This document shows positions 1 through 7,690 of a DNA stretch of 20,517 nt, in pieces. Source of the DNA: BQJU01 sp964015035. GTDB taxonomy: Bacteria; Bacteroidota; Bacteroidia; Chitinophagales; Saprospiraceae. The position numbers and the translations under genes are program-made. Location of the stretch: positions 1-20,517 of the forward strand of contig CAXHCA010000128.1 of the NCBI GenBank assembly GCA_964015035.1, written 5' to 3'. A model generated the notes under the pieces. The model had not been told where the DNA came from and did not search any database. It worked only from the letters and a program-made list of their open reading frames with translations. Every line of letters begins with the position of its first letter. Within the stretch, counting starts at the first letter, position 1.

Positions 1-134
1 CCGGTAAAACCGGGATTTTGGAACCTCTTTTCGGCTATTTTGGTCCCGGCCCTTTCTGGCACGAAACTCAAAAAGGGCCTCGCCAATAACTACAAGTCTT
101 CATGCTCACTGACAGCAGAAAACTTTAGATAACT
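1..134. repeat. Truncated copy (R1) of dispersed structured repeat, mosaic type
   Basis: The window opens inside a repeat. Bases 1-41 match the interior of the complete copy at 7511-7690 almost exactly (about 38 of 41), including the small hairpin CCGGT-AAA-ACCGG. Bases 61-134 instead match the copy at 12523-12681: the core ACTCAAAAAGrGCCTCGCCA and the end GCAGAAAACTTTAGAyAACT. R1 therefore joins the interior of one subtype to the end of the other. Its left end is outside the window. It stops five bases before the terminator of the protease gene. No reading frame in it looks coding. Confidence 0.75.
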
Positions 135-138
135 TCAT

Positions 139-174
139 AAAAAAACTCCACTGGAATTCCAGTGGAGTTTTTTT
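139..174. terminator. Perfect palindromic bidirectional terminator
   Basis: A run of seven A's, the stem ACTCCACTGG (145-154), AATT, the stem CCAGTGGAGT (159-168) and a T run form a perfect palindrome. Read on the minus strand it follows the stop codon of the M16 protease gene by about 20 bases. The A and T runs on both sides would let it work in both directions. Confidence 0.9.
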
Positions 175-195
175 ATGACGATGAATAGACAATAA

Positions 196-3057
196 TTAGT
201 TAGCCACCTGTTCAACAGGTACGCCTTCTTTGTCAAGCATAATCGGATCTCCCAGGCCGATTTCCTTCAGTCGCTCGGCCTGTGTTTTGGCATCGCCAAC
301 CACTAAGTAGACCATTTTATTGCCATTGATGTACTTGCCGATCAGTTCTTTGGCTTTAGCCAAATCCATATCCATCATCACCTGCTCGTCACGTTTGATG
401 TAATTCACCGGCAATTCATAGGTGCTGATATTTTCCAGGATGCCCATCTTATCGTTGAGGGTTTCAAAAGCCAGGGCATTGCCTTTAAGCATCATGCTCT
501 TGGTTGTTTCCAAGTCCTCTTCTGAGTAGTCTTCCTTATATTTATCGAGGATATCCTTAAATAGCTCCACTGATTCTTTGGTGACATTACTTCTCACGCT
601 TGAATAACCGATAAAATAACCATCGTTGATGCGACGGGTAAAGGTTGACCCTGCGCCGTAGGTATAGCCTTTCTCTTCCCTCAATTGTTGAAACAATCGG
701 GCAGAAGTACCATTACCTAAGCGTTGGTTAACAACCGTGGCCGCATAATAATCTTCGTCATTGGCGCTCATGGCGGGGGTGCCAATCCGCAATACCGATT
801 GTTTTGCATCGGGGACATCCACAAAGTAGACCTTAGCCTCTGACACCGCAATGGGTTCGGGCAATTCAGGCATCGTCACTTCTTTGGCAGGCCATTTTTC
901 TTCTAATGGGGCCAAAGCTTTCAGTACTTCATCTTTAGGAATGGCTCCTGCAATGTGGAAGCTGGAAATACTTGGCGAATAGTATTTGTCGTAAAATGCT
1001 TTCAGGTCATCCAGTGTAATGGCATTAACCGATTCGATGGTCCCCAGGGTATTGTTGGCCAGAATGCTGTTTTCTCCGTAAATCAGTTTATTAAATACAT
1101 TGGTTGCTACGGTATTGGGTTGTGCACTGTTTTGCTGAATTTGTGTAACGGTGCTCTGCTTGATGCGATCAAACTCTTTCTCATCCCAGCGTGGTTCCAG
1201 CAGCATTTCTTGGAAGATAGCCATCACCTTTTCAAAGTTGCGGCTAAGGCAACTACCACGCAGCGTGATATATTCAGAGGAAGTAGTCATAGAAATATTC
1301 GCTCCCAATTGGCCGATGGCATCTTCCAATTCTTCGGGTGTTTTGTTCTTGGTACCTTCCTGCATAATATCGGTCATCAAGTTGGCTACGCCAATTTTTT
1401 CAGGATCATCCAGTAGCAGCCCGCCCTTGATGCGAAGGCTAAATTCTACCAGTGGCAATTCTTTGTTTTCGATCCCAAAAACTTCCAGGCCGTTATCTAG
1501 TTCTCCCTGCCAGATATTAGGCACATTCACGGTTGGAGGAGCGCCCAATGGAGGAGCTACTGAACGGTCAATTTTGGAAGGTGTTTTTTCAAAGTCAGTT
1601 TGATCTTCTGCCAGTGGTGGGGCTTCAGCGCCCTGGATAATCGGCTCCTCAACCACTTCAGCTGTAGCAGATCCTTCTAAGGCCAATTCTGGTTTGCCGA
1701 GTGGTACAAAGCTGGTAGCCAGGTAAGGCTTGTCTTTGATGTATTTTTCATAAACGCGCATCACGTCATCCTTTGTTACAGCCAGAATCCGTTGGATTTC
1801 GCGCTCCAATTCATCCGGATTGCCGCGAAATTCGTTCATTTGAGCCAATTGGAAAGACTTGGACAGCAAGCTGGAAATTCCTGAATAGAACTGGGTTTCC
1901 AAGGAGTTTTTGATGCGCTCCATGTCTCGGTCATCAATGCCATTGGTCTCAAAATCTGAGAAAGCTTTAAACACGGCATCACTTACCTGATCGAGATCTA
2001 CCCCGTCATTGGTGCGTACTCGTACATAGAATTCACCGGAGATTTCCCGCTCACTATTGTAAGCCCGTGGCGAAGGCGCCAGTTTTTGGTTTTCTACAAT
2101 TTCTTTGTAAAGAGGCGCTCTTTTTCCGTCAGACAACAATTGCCCGAGGTAATTTAATGGATAGACATCAGGATGACCGTCTTCTACAGATGGCCAAACC
2201 ATCCGTAATTCGGGTAATTGTGCAAATTTATCTTCATGCATCAATTTAATCGTACTTGTCAATTGGGCAGGCCGTGGCTCAATGGCGGCAACTTCTTCCT
2301 TGGCGGGAATTTCACTGAAGTAATTCTCTACCATTTTCTTGGTTTCCTCAAAATCTATATCACCCGCAATGACCATGGTGGCGTTGTTGGGGCCATACCA
2401 TTTGTTGTAAAACTCCTTTACATCATCAATGGTTGCCGCTTGTAGGTCTTCCAAACTACCAATCACCTGCCAGTTGTAGGGATGGTCTTCGGGGTAGAGG
2501 GCCTTGCCAATCACATAGCTGGTATGGCCATAAGGTTGGTTGTCAACCCGTTGGCGCTTTTCATTCTTTACAATCTCTTTTTCATTTTCAAACACTGGCA
2601 CCGTCACCGTATTGATCATAAACCCCATCCGATCACTTTCCATCCAGAGGATTTTTTCCAAAGCATCCTTTGGAACTACTTCGTAGTAGACCGTACCGTC
2701 ATTCCAGGTGCCGCCGTTAAAGTCGCCGCCCAATTCTTCAATGATTTTGAAGAAATTCCCTTTTCCGACATTTTCCGAATTTTGGAAAAGCATGTGCTCA
2801 AAAAAGTGTGCAAAACCAGTACGGCCTGGCTTTTCCCGGTTGGAGCCCACGTGAAACATAATCGCTACCGAGACAATTGGATCAGAGGCATCTTTGTGTA
2901 AAATAACATCGAGCCCGTTTTCGAGGGTGTATTTTTCGTAGTCAATTTTCAGCTCATTTGCGGCGGTTTCATTGGAAGCCGAATCGCCACAGGAGGTCAT
3001 TAACCCCGAGCATATCAACCCAGCGAAAATTAAAAACAACAGTTTTGATGATCTCAT
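196..3057 (-). CDS. M16 family zinc metalloprotease (insulinase/pitrilysin type), lipoprotein
   Basis: Predicted periplasmic or outer-membrane-anchored zinc protease of 953 residues. A lipoprotein signal ends in LMTSC, with the lipidated Cys at 23. The inverted zinc motif HFFEH lies at residues 84-88, and the distal zinc glutamate is probably E166 in ENEKEIVKNEKR, at the spacing usual for M16. The first M16 repeat covers about 40-470. A linker rich in P, A and E follows. The second repeat, about 520-930, has no HxxEH, as is usual for the non-catalytic half, but keeps the R/Y element LREEKGYTYGAG that in this family helps hold substrate. The length fits two-domain periplasmic M16 proteins of Bacteroidota. 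The gene stands alone: the next gene upstream is divergent and a strong terminator follows. The physiological substrate cannot be told from sequence. Confidence 0.95.
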   Translation of the reverse strand: MRSSKLLFLIFAGLICSGLMTSCGDSASNETAANELKIDYEKYTLENGLDVILHKDASDPIVSVAIMFHVGSNREKPGRTGFAHFFEHMLFQNSENVGKGNFFKIIEELGGDFNGGTWNDGTVYYEVVPKDALEKILWMESDRMGFMINTVTVPVFENEKEIVKNEKRQRVDNQPYGHTSYVIGKALYPEDHPYNWQVIGSLEDLQAATIDDVKEFYNKWYGPNNATMVIAGDIDFEETKKMVENYFSEIPAKEEVAAIEPRPAQLTSTIKLMHEDKFAQLPELRMVWPSVEDGHPDVYPLNYLGQLLSDGKRAPLYKEIVENQKLAPSPRAYNSEREISGEFYVRVRTNDGVDLDQVSDAVFKAFSDFETNGIDDRDMERIKNSLETQFYSGISSLLSKSFQLAQMNEFRGNPDELEREIQRILAVTKDDVMRVYEKYIKDKPYLATSFVPLGKPELALEGSATAEVVEEPIIQGAEAPPLAEDQTDFEKTPSKIDRSVAPPLGAPPTVNVPNIWQGELDNGLEVFGIENKELPLVEFSLRIKGGLLLDDPEKIGVANLMTDIMQEGTKNKTPEELEDAIGQLGANISMTTSSEYITLRGSCLSRNFEKVMAIFQEMLLEPRWDEKEFDRIKQSTVTQIQQNSAQPNTVATNVFNKLIYGENSILANNTLGTIESVNAITLDDLKAFYDKYYSPSISSFHIAGAIPKDEVLKALAPLEEKWPAKEVTMPELPEPIAVSEAKVYFVDVPDAKQSVLRIGTPAMSANDEDYYAATVVNQRLGNGTSARLFQQLREEKGYTYGAGSTFTRRINDGYFIGYSSVRSNVTKESVELFKDILDKYKEDYSEEDLETTKSMMLKGNALAFETLNDKMGILENISTYELPVNYIKRDEQVMMDMDLAKAKELIGKYINGNKMVYLVVGDAKTQAERLKEIGLGDPIMLDKEGVPVEQVAN

Positions 3058-3153
3058 ACAGAATACTTTTGCTTTGATTTTAAAGATTGAAGATAAAATT
3101 TTGCCCTGACAAATAATGCCAGAAAACGGATAAAGTAACGAGAATTTCTAATA

Positions 3154-3180
3154 TTGACGGGTATTTTTTTGCTAAGTTTG
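3154..3180 (+). promoter_or_regulatory. Bacteroidota-type promoter for the 3385 gene
   Basis: TAAGTTTG (3173-3180) matches the Bacteroidota -7 box TAnnTTTG exactly. TTG at 3154-3156 lies 16 bases before it and could be the -33 box, though the spacing is slightly short. A leader of about 190 bases would follow. It contains two short inverted repeats, GGAAAA/TTTTCC (3205-3221) and TTTGAT/ATCAAA (3260-3280), and nothing that looks coding. The 327-base gap to the divergent protease gene holds nothing else I recognise. Confidence 0.55.
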
Positions 3181-3384
3181 GCAACCTTGTGTATAAAACA
3201 AGAGGGAAAAGTAAATTTTCCGGGTTAGATTAAAAATTATTCAACATTTTGAAACCCTGTTTGATTATTGCCGTATCAAATAGGCGACCTCAAGTAGAAG
3301 TGAAGCCTAAGAAACCCAAACAAATGAGTTAAAGATAATTTGAAACACTATTACAGAACCTTCTTGCAAACAAATTTTTCACAC

Positions 3385-3708
3385 ATGAACACTTGGGACA
3401 CTTTTAGGAGCTACAAGAAGCTCCAGAAGGCCATTGGCTTTCTTGAAACTTTGAGTTACGAATTTAATACACAGGTGTTAGATTACCTTAAAGAAGTGAA
3501 ACAGGCCTCTACTTTAGATCTGGCCATTCATTTTGGATGGGAAATGACAACCCTGGAAGGACGGCTCGAAGCACTTTGTCAAACAGGCGTGGTACTTAGA
3601 AATGAAGGTCATGATGACACTCAATATTCTTTGAACCATTACCGCCTACTGCGTATTCAAACGTTATCCAGAAAAATGGTTAGCGTTCCGGTCAATGTTT
3701 CCGGATGA
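3385..3708 (+). CDS. Small winged-helix/ArsR-like DNA-binding protein (predicted)
   Basis: About 107 residues. The ATG at 3385 (MNTWDTFRSYKK) is preferred over an in-frame TTG at 3340, whose extra 15 residues look unconstrained. The sequence is helical and then follows a winged-helix order: a helix ending VLDYLKEVKQ, a turn ASTLDLAIHFGWEMTT, a recognition-like helix LEGRLEALCQTGVVLRNE, and a short wing DDTQYSLNHYRLL. This resembles the DNA-binding core of ArsR-type repressors. No metal-binding Cys pair is evident, so no effector can be assigned. It has its own promoter upstream and a terminator downstream, so it is probably monocistronic. Function beyond probable transcription regulation is unknown. 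Confidence 0.65.
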   Translation: MNTWDTFRSYKKLQKAIGFLETLSYEFNTQVLDYLKEVKQASTLDLAIHFGWEMTTLEGRLEALCQTGVVLRNEGHDDTQYSLNHYRLLRIQTLSRKMVSVPVNVSG

Positions 3709-3750
3709 TTTTGGATGGAATGAAAAATTACTAAGCACTCTACATACCAA

Positions 3751-3827
3751 AGGATAGGAACCTTGAGAAGTCCTATCCTGAAGCCAGGCCACTTTGGTTT
3801 TAATAACTGCGGTGGCTTGGCTTTTTT
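3751..3827 (+). terminator. Tandem hairpins ending in a rho-independent terminator
   Basis: Two hairpins follow the 3385 gene. The first is AGGATAGGA (3751-3759) with TCCTATCCT (3771-3779). The second is AAGCCAGGCCAC (3781-3792) with GTGGCTTGGCTT (3812-3823), containing one G-T pair and followed by T's. The T run overlaps the stop codon of the convergent DinB-like gene, so the two transcripts end on top of each other. Confidence 0.8.
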
Positions 3828-4389
3828 ATTTGGCTTCTAAATCAACTCCATCATAGAAACCCATGTCTAATCCTTTGCGGGCTTTTACAAAATAAACCAT
3901 CTGTCCGACATGGTAGGAAAAATGCTCCACCACGTGAATCAGAATACCGATACCACTTTCGCGAAACCCCTGCACCTGATGTTCCGTCAAAAGGTCTGCT
4001 ACACTAATTTGATCAAAAACGATTTCCGTCTCTTTATACAAGGTATCCACGCGCTGCATCAGTTCGTCCTTTGATAGTGGCCCTTCTTCCGCAAACTCTG
4101 TACTTCGTGCCCGGGTATCGGGTTGTTTGCCTAAGCCCGTTCCTATCCATTGCTTCACATTACCACAAAGGTGCAATACCAAATTGCCCACACTATTGCT
4201 GTGGGCATTGGGGCGGTACCAAATCTCCTCTTCATTCAGTTGTTCCAGGCACTGCTTTAGGCGTGGAATCCCTTCACCAAATAATCGGCGGCGGGTTTCT
4301 TGCATAATCAAAGCCAGGAATACAGTGTCATTATTCATGATTGAGCCGTATTTATAGAAGCTTAAAAATAGGCGGTAGATTTGGGGCAT
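3826..4389 (-). CDS. DinB-like (DUF1572-type) four-helix metal-binding protein
   Basis: 187 residues from the ATG at 4389, all helical. A DinB/YfiT-like signature is visible: His73 in LVLHLCGN and the C-terminal pair H156 and H160 in HVVEHFSYHVGQ, which together form the usual three-His metal site. Members of this superfamily include bacillithiol- or mycothiol-dependent transferases, but most are uncharacterised, and no substrate is assigned here. The start is chosen because AGAGGAGG sits just before the ATG. The alternative ATG at 4338 gives 170 residues, closer to the family's usual length, but has no ribosome site. The gene lies 24 bases downstream of fabG on the same strand and is probably co-transcribed with it. 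Confidence 0.85.
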   Translation of the reverse strand: MPQIYRLFLSFYKYGSIMNNDTVFLALIMQETRRRLFGEGIPRLKQCLEQLNEEEIWYRPNAHSNSVGNLVLHLCGNVKQWIGTGLGKQPDTRARSTEFAEEGPLSKDELMQRVDTLYKETEIVFDQISVADLLTEHQVQGFRESGIGILIHVVEHFSYHVGQMVYFVKARKGLDMGFYDGVDLEAK

Positions 4390-4393
4390 TAGT

Positions 4394-4399
4394 CCTCCT
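4394..4399 (-). promoter_or_regulatory. Strong Shine-Dalgarno site AGGAGG deciding the DinB-like start
   Basis: Read on the minus strand, AGGAGG lies four bases before the ATG at 4389. Clear Shine-Dalgarno sites are rare among the genes of this window, so this one is good evidence for the upstream start. It falls in the short gap after the fabG stop codon. Confidence 0.7.
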
Positions 4400-4413
4400 C
4401 TACACTTTCCAGA

Positions 4414-5160
4414 CTAGGTATTGAGCGCGCCACAAACGCTAATGGTCTGCCCGGACACGTAGCTGGAAAGGTCAGATCCCAGAAAGATGCAAACGTCGGC
4501 CACTTCCTCGGCTTTGCCAAGTCGTTTCATCGGGATATTGGTCAGGTAAGCCTCCTTGGTTTTGTCATCCAGTTCATCAGTCATATCCGTTTCGATGAAG
4601 CCCGGTGCGATGACGTTGCAGCGTACATTGCGAGAGCCCATTTCTTTGGCAATGGATTTAGAAAACCCAATAATACCCGCTTTGGAAGCTGAGTAATTGG
4701 CCTGGCCGGCATTTCCCGTAATGCCTACAATAGAACTGAGGTTAATGATACTGCCACCCCGGTTTTTCATCATGGGCCGCATCACGTGTTTGGTGAGGTT
4801 AAAGATGGATTTCAGATTGGTGTGAATCACCTGATCCCATTGTTCTTCCGTCATGCGCAACATGAGGTTGTCACGGGTAATACCGGCATTATTGACCAGA
4901 ATATCAATCTTGCCAAAATCCTCCAGCACCTGTTTGACCAGATCTTCTGCCTGCTGAAAAGAAGCGGCATCGGAGCGGTATGCTTTGACGGTAACGCCAG
5001 TTTTGGCGGCAGTGTCAGCCACTTCCTGGGCTTTGGCTTCGGAGGAAAGGTAGGTGAAGGCCACTTGGGCACCTGCTTCGGCAAACTTTTGTACAATGGC
5101 GGCGCCAATGCCTCTTGAACCTCCAGTAACCAGTGCGACTTTATCTTTTAATAATTGCAT
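4414..5160 (-). CDS. fabG: 3-oxoacyl-ACP reductase FabG
   Basis: Short-chain dehydrogenase of 248 residues that reduces 3-oxoacyl-ACP to 3-hydroxyacyl-ACP with NADPH in cytosolic fatty-acid elongation. The nucleotide-binding TGGSRGIG is at 12-19 and the structural NNAG at about 90-93. The catalytic triad is S143, Y156 and K160 (YSASK), with Asn115 in the helix TNLKSIF. TEEQWDQVIHTNL and GFIETDMT are typical of FabG rather than of other dehydrogenases in the family. The end, SVCGALNT, departs from the common GGM-type tail but the core is complete. It is the first gene of a probable two-gene unit with the DinB-like gene. The gene upstream, cytochrome c peroxidase, is divergent. Confidence 0.93.
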   Translation of the reverse strand: MQLLKDKVALVTGGSRGIGAAIVQKFAEAGAQVAFTYLSSEAKAQEVADTAAKTGVTVKAYRSDAASFQQAEDLVKQVLEDFGKIDILVNNAGITRDNLMLRMTEEQWDQVIHTNLKSIFNLTKHVMRPMMKNRGGSIINLSSIVGITGNAGQANYSASKAGIIGFSKSIAKEMGSRNVRCNVIAPGFIETDMTDELDDKTKEAYLTNIPMKRLGKAEEVADVCIFLGSDLSSYVSGQTISVCGALNT

Positions 5161-5294
5161 ATCAATATTTTTGCCAGCGAAGATAAAAAAAAACTTTTTT
5201 GCCCAACCCTTTAGGGGTAGGACTGCGTCTTTGGTGTAGTACCTGTTAATGTCACAGTAATGTCAATAATTTTATGTTAATGTTGCGATAATTA

Positions 5295-5325
5295 TTGTCG
5301 GCGCTGAAATAATGGTCTATTTTTA
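5295..5325 (+). promoter_or_regulatory. Possible promoter of the cytochrome c peroxidase gene
   Basis: TTG (5295-5297), 20 bases, then TATTTTTA (5318-5325) matches the TTG/TAnnTTTG pattern except for the last base. It would start transcription about 30 bases before the ATG. The surrounding 200-base gap is AT-rich and holds nothing else I recognise. Confidence 0.35.
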
Positions 5326-5359
5326 AAGTTAAATATTTAAAATAAAAACGGCTCAGGTT

Positions 5360-6541
5360 ATGAAAATCAAAACCCTACCTTTAATCTCTGGTGCGATTCT
5401 TCTCTTGGGATTTACTTTGACCTCTTGTCTGAAAGATGATGTCAAAGTAAAAAGTACGCATTATTCTGCGGAAGAATTATCGGTATTACAAAATTCTTTA
5501 AACCTTCCCGAAGAACGAGATAATTATCAAGTGAAGCTTCCTGCTCATCTTCAGGATATGGGCATGTCAACGCCTGAAATCAGTGATTCTCGTGCTACGT
5601 TGGGAAGAGTCCTTTTTTACGATACCCACCTGTCGAGAAATAATGCGGTTTCCTGTGCGTCTTGCCACCATCAGGAACTTGCCTTTTCCGACGATAAGGC
5701 TAAAAGTGAAGGCTTTGACGGCGAGCTAACCCTGCGCAATTCTTTACCGTTGGCTTCTACGGCCAATTTTGAGTCTTCGTATGGCGGTGGAGATAGCTTT
5801 TTTGGTCAGCGTTCTTTCTTCTTTTGGGATGAACGGGCCCAATCGATTTCTGAGCAAAGTACCCTGACCATACAAGATGACATTGAGATGGGCATGGATA
5901 TGGATGATTTGACCGCCAAACTGGCCGATGTGGAATACTATCCAATTCTCTTCCGCAAGGCCTTTGGAGATGAAATGATTACCAAAGAACGGGTTACTCA
6001 GGCGTTGCAAGAGTTTGTGAATGCCTTTGTTTCTACCAATAGTCGCTTCGATGAAGGTATGGCCAGACATCGCAACGTATTCGTAGAATTCCAGAATTTT
6101 AGTCCAGCCGAGAATATGGGTAAACAGTTATTTCTCGACAATTGCTCTAGCTGTCACAGTACGGATATGTCGAGAGCCGTAGAATCAGTGGCTAATAATG
6201 GCTTGGATATGGAATATGATGATCCTGGTGTGGCCGGGATCACCTATAATCAATGGGATGAAGGGCGTTTCAAAGTACCTTTCTTGAGAAATATTGCCCT
6301 GACGGCGCCTTATATGCACGATGGTCGTTTTGCCACATTGGAAGAAGTAGTTGAACACTACAACTCGGGCGTGCAAAACCACCCCAATTTGGACTTCCGT
6401 TTGAAAGATCCTAATGGATTGAACCAGCCCAAGCGCCTCAACTTGACTGATGAAGAAAAGGCTGCCTTGGTAGCTTTCCTGCGCACCTTGACCGACCAGA
6501 CCTTTGCGGAAGATGTACGATTTGCAGATCCGTTTAAGTAA
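5360..6541 (+). CDS. Di-heme cytochrome c peroxidase (CcpA/MauG family), lipoprotein
   Basis: 393 residues. A lipoprotein signal ends in LTSC (Cys23), so the enzyme is probably anchored in the periplasm. Two c-type heme sites are present: CASCH at 99-103, in the peroxidatic N-terminal domain, and CSSCH at 262-266, in the electron-transfer domain. Family landmarks include LGRVLFYDTHLSRNNAVSCA, FWDERAQS, and the C-terminal APYMHDGRFATLEEVVEHYNSG, whose Met/His are near the heme ligand site. The family reduces H2O2 to water using electrons from small cytochromes, and some MauG relatives modify proteins instead. The length fits standard two-heme members. It is a single-gene unit with its own terminator. 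Confidence 0.93.
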   Translation: MKIKTLPLISGAILLLGFTLTSCLKDDVKVKSTHYSAEELSVLQNSLNLPEERDNYQVKLPAHLQDMGMSTPEISDSRATLGRVLFYDTHLSRNNAVSCASCHHQELAFSDDKAKSEGFDGELTLRNSLPLASTANFESSYGGGDSFFGQRSFFFWDERAQSISEQSTLTIQDDIEMGMDMDDLTAKLADVEYYPILFRKAFGDEMITKERVTQALQEFVNAFVSTNSRFDEGMARHRNVFVEFQNFSPAENMGKQLFLDNCSSCHSTDMSRAVESVANNGLDMEYDDPGVAGITYNQWDEGRFKVPFLRNIALTAPYMHDGRFATLEEVVEHYNSGVQNHPNLDFRLKDPNGLNQPKRLNLTDEEKAALVAFLRTLTDQTFAEDVRFADPFK

Positions 6542-6554
6542 TAGCATAGAATTT

Positions 6555-6600
6555 GGTAAAAAAAGCCGATCTTATAAATAAGATCGGCTTTTTTTTTACC
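6555..6600. terminator. Long bidirectional terminator between convergent genes
   Basis: GGTAAAAAAAGCCGATCTTAT, a two-base loop, and its complement ending in nine T's and ACC form a nearly perfect stem of about 21 pairs. It ends the peroxidase gene. With A's on the other side it could also end the minus-strand gene at 6652. Confidence 0.92.
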
Positions 6601-6651
6601 CTTTCGATATCAGTTCTCCTGTTTTTTCTAAGCGTTCCAGCTTAAAGGTCG

Positions 6652-7293
6652 TCATACCCTCCCCACTACAATAGCGTGAATTTCCAGGTTTTTCTTTACA
6701 CTGCTACCACTGAGGTACCAGTAGCCATCCTGTGGATCGACGTAGGTTTTGACTTGCGAGAGGCCAGAGGAAAGGTCTCCGCTGATTTGTGTGATGACGG
6801 GAAAACCGACATCTTGGTTGATCATTTTTAGAGGCGGTTGCCCACTGCGCCAGACAAAGGGTGTGGTGTAGCGAATTTTGCCGGATATTTCACCATCCAG
6901 ATTAAGCCGGGTCGCCTCAAAATTGATGGTTTGGGCGTTCACCTTGAAATAATTGCCAGCCTGGACAGAGATCTGATTGCTGGATTGGATGTTGATGTGC
7001 GATCCGGATTCTCCGCGCAAGTGAACAGCAGGAGTAAGCCCATTTATCGGGCCCGCTTCCAAACTGCCATAGCATTTGGCTTTCTTGTCAATTTCGGCAT
7101 CCGTATAATAAAAACGCAATGCCGTTGGCGCAGTGGGCTGAGAAGAGACTGATGCCTTTGCATCAGGGTGGTCAATAGGGTTATTTCTTAACGGGTTGAG
7201 CGACAGTTGACGCAGGCTTTCCTTTCCATCGATGAGTCGGCCTACCAATTGCTCCAACAGCTTTATTCTCTGGTTTAGTTGATCAATAGTCAT
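6652..7293 (-). CDS. Unrecognised protein with coiled-coil start and beta-repeat middle
   Basis: 213 residues with no signal peptide. Residues 1-35 (TIDQLNQRIKLLEQLVGRL) have heptad spacing and probably form a coiled coil. A Pro/Ser-rich linker follows. Residues about 85-140 are short alternating strands, with GSHINIQSSNQISV, NYFKVNAQTINFEA and LNLDGEIS resembling the beta-helical repeats of spike or fibre proteins. The tail is compact and aromatic (DGYWYLSGSSVKKNLEIHAIVVGRV). This order (trimerising helix, beta-helix, end domain) suggests an elongated trimeric protein such as a fibre or spike, but I do not recognise a family. No phage or secretion genes are nearby. It faces the peroxidase terminator. 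Confidence 0.75.
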   Translation of the reverse strand: MTIDQLNQRIKLLEQLVGRLIDGKESLRQLSLNPLRNNPIDHPDAKASVSSQPTAPTALRFYYTDAEIDKKAKCYGSLEAGPINGLTPAVHLRGESGSHINIQSSNQISVQAGNYFKVNAQTINFEATRLNLDGEISGKIRYTTPFVWRSGQPPLKMINQDVGFPVITQISGDLSSGLSQVKTYVDPQDGYWYLSGSSVKKNLEIHAIVVGRV

Positions 7294-7410
7294 GATAAGA
7301 GGGAGAATTTAAACATTATGCTTGCTCATCTAATTTCATGGGCTTTAACATTTATACCTTAGTAGAAGGGTATGTTACAACTACCTCTTTTTATTTCCCC
7401 CAATGTGTGG

Positions 7411-7435
7411 AAACCAGATCTCTTTGATCTGGTTT
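7411..7435 (+). terminator. Orphan plus-strand terminator
   Basis: AAACCAGATC, the loop TCTTT and GATCTGGTTT form a perfect ten-pair stem. The T's of the second arm continue into TTAGT. It points along the plus strand, but the genes on both sides are on the minus strand, so no known transcript needs it. The 393-base gap 7294-7686 otherwise holds only the repeat at 7511-7690. A short plus-strand RNA from about 7300 is possible, but I found no convincing promoter. Confidence 0.55.
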
Positions 7436-7510
7436 TTAGTTCGCTGGTCATCAAATATCAGGGAAAGCGCGAATGCTATAAAAAAGAGCTCACTGATATT
7501 CACTTGGTTG

Positions 7511-7690
7511 TTTAGTGCATGATTGGAGGTAGTCCCTGAAGTATATTCGGGCAAGCTATTTAGTCCCGGTAAAACCGGAATTTTGGAACCTCACTTCGGC
7601 TATTTTTTCCTCAGCCGAGAAGCACTCAAAAATGAGCCTCGCGAGAGCCCCAAATAAGCTCTAAAGCACCACCTCCAAACCTGCACTTAG
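7511..7690. repeat. Complete copy (R2) of dispersed structured repeat, subtype A
   Basis: A 180-bp element with imperfect inverted ends. The left end, TTTAGTGCATGATTGGAGG, and the complement of the right end, CTAAGTGCAGGTTTGGAGG, agree at 18 of 23 positions over the full arms. Inside are successive hairpins: CCTGAA/TTCGGG (7535-7550), CCGGT-AAA-ACCGG (7567-7579), TCGGCT/AGCCGA (7596-7618) and CTCAAAAATGAG (7624-7635). Its first 54 bases recur at 20464-20517 with two differences, its middle at 1-41, and its right part at 18232-18357. The right end overlaps the TAA stop of the minus-strand gene at 7687. No transposase frame is present, so it resembles a MITE or REP-like element. Confidence 0.8.

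Noticed and set aside
955..2901. Several long plus-strand frames opposite the protease gene
   Set aside because: They are antisense shadows of a clearly coding gene with full M16 motifs.
7511..7690. Repeat R2 as an insertion sequence
   Set aside because: It is far too short for a transposase, has no coding frame, and I see no target-site duplication at its ends.
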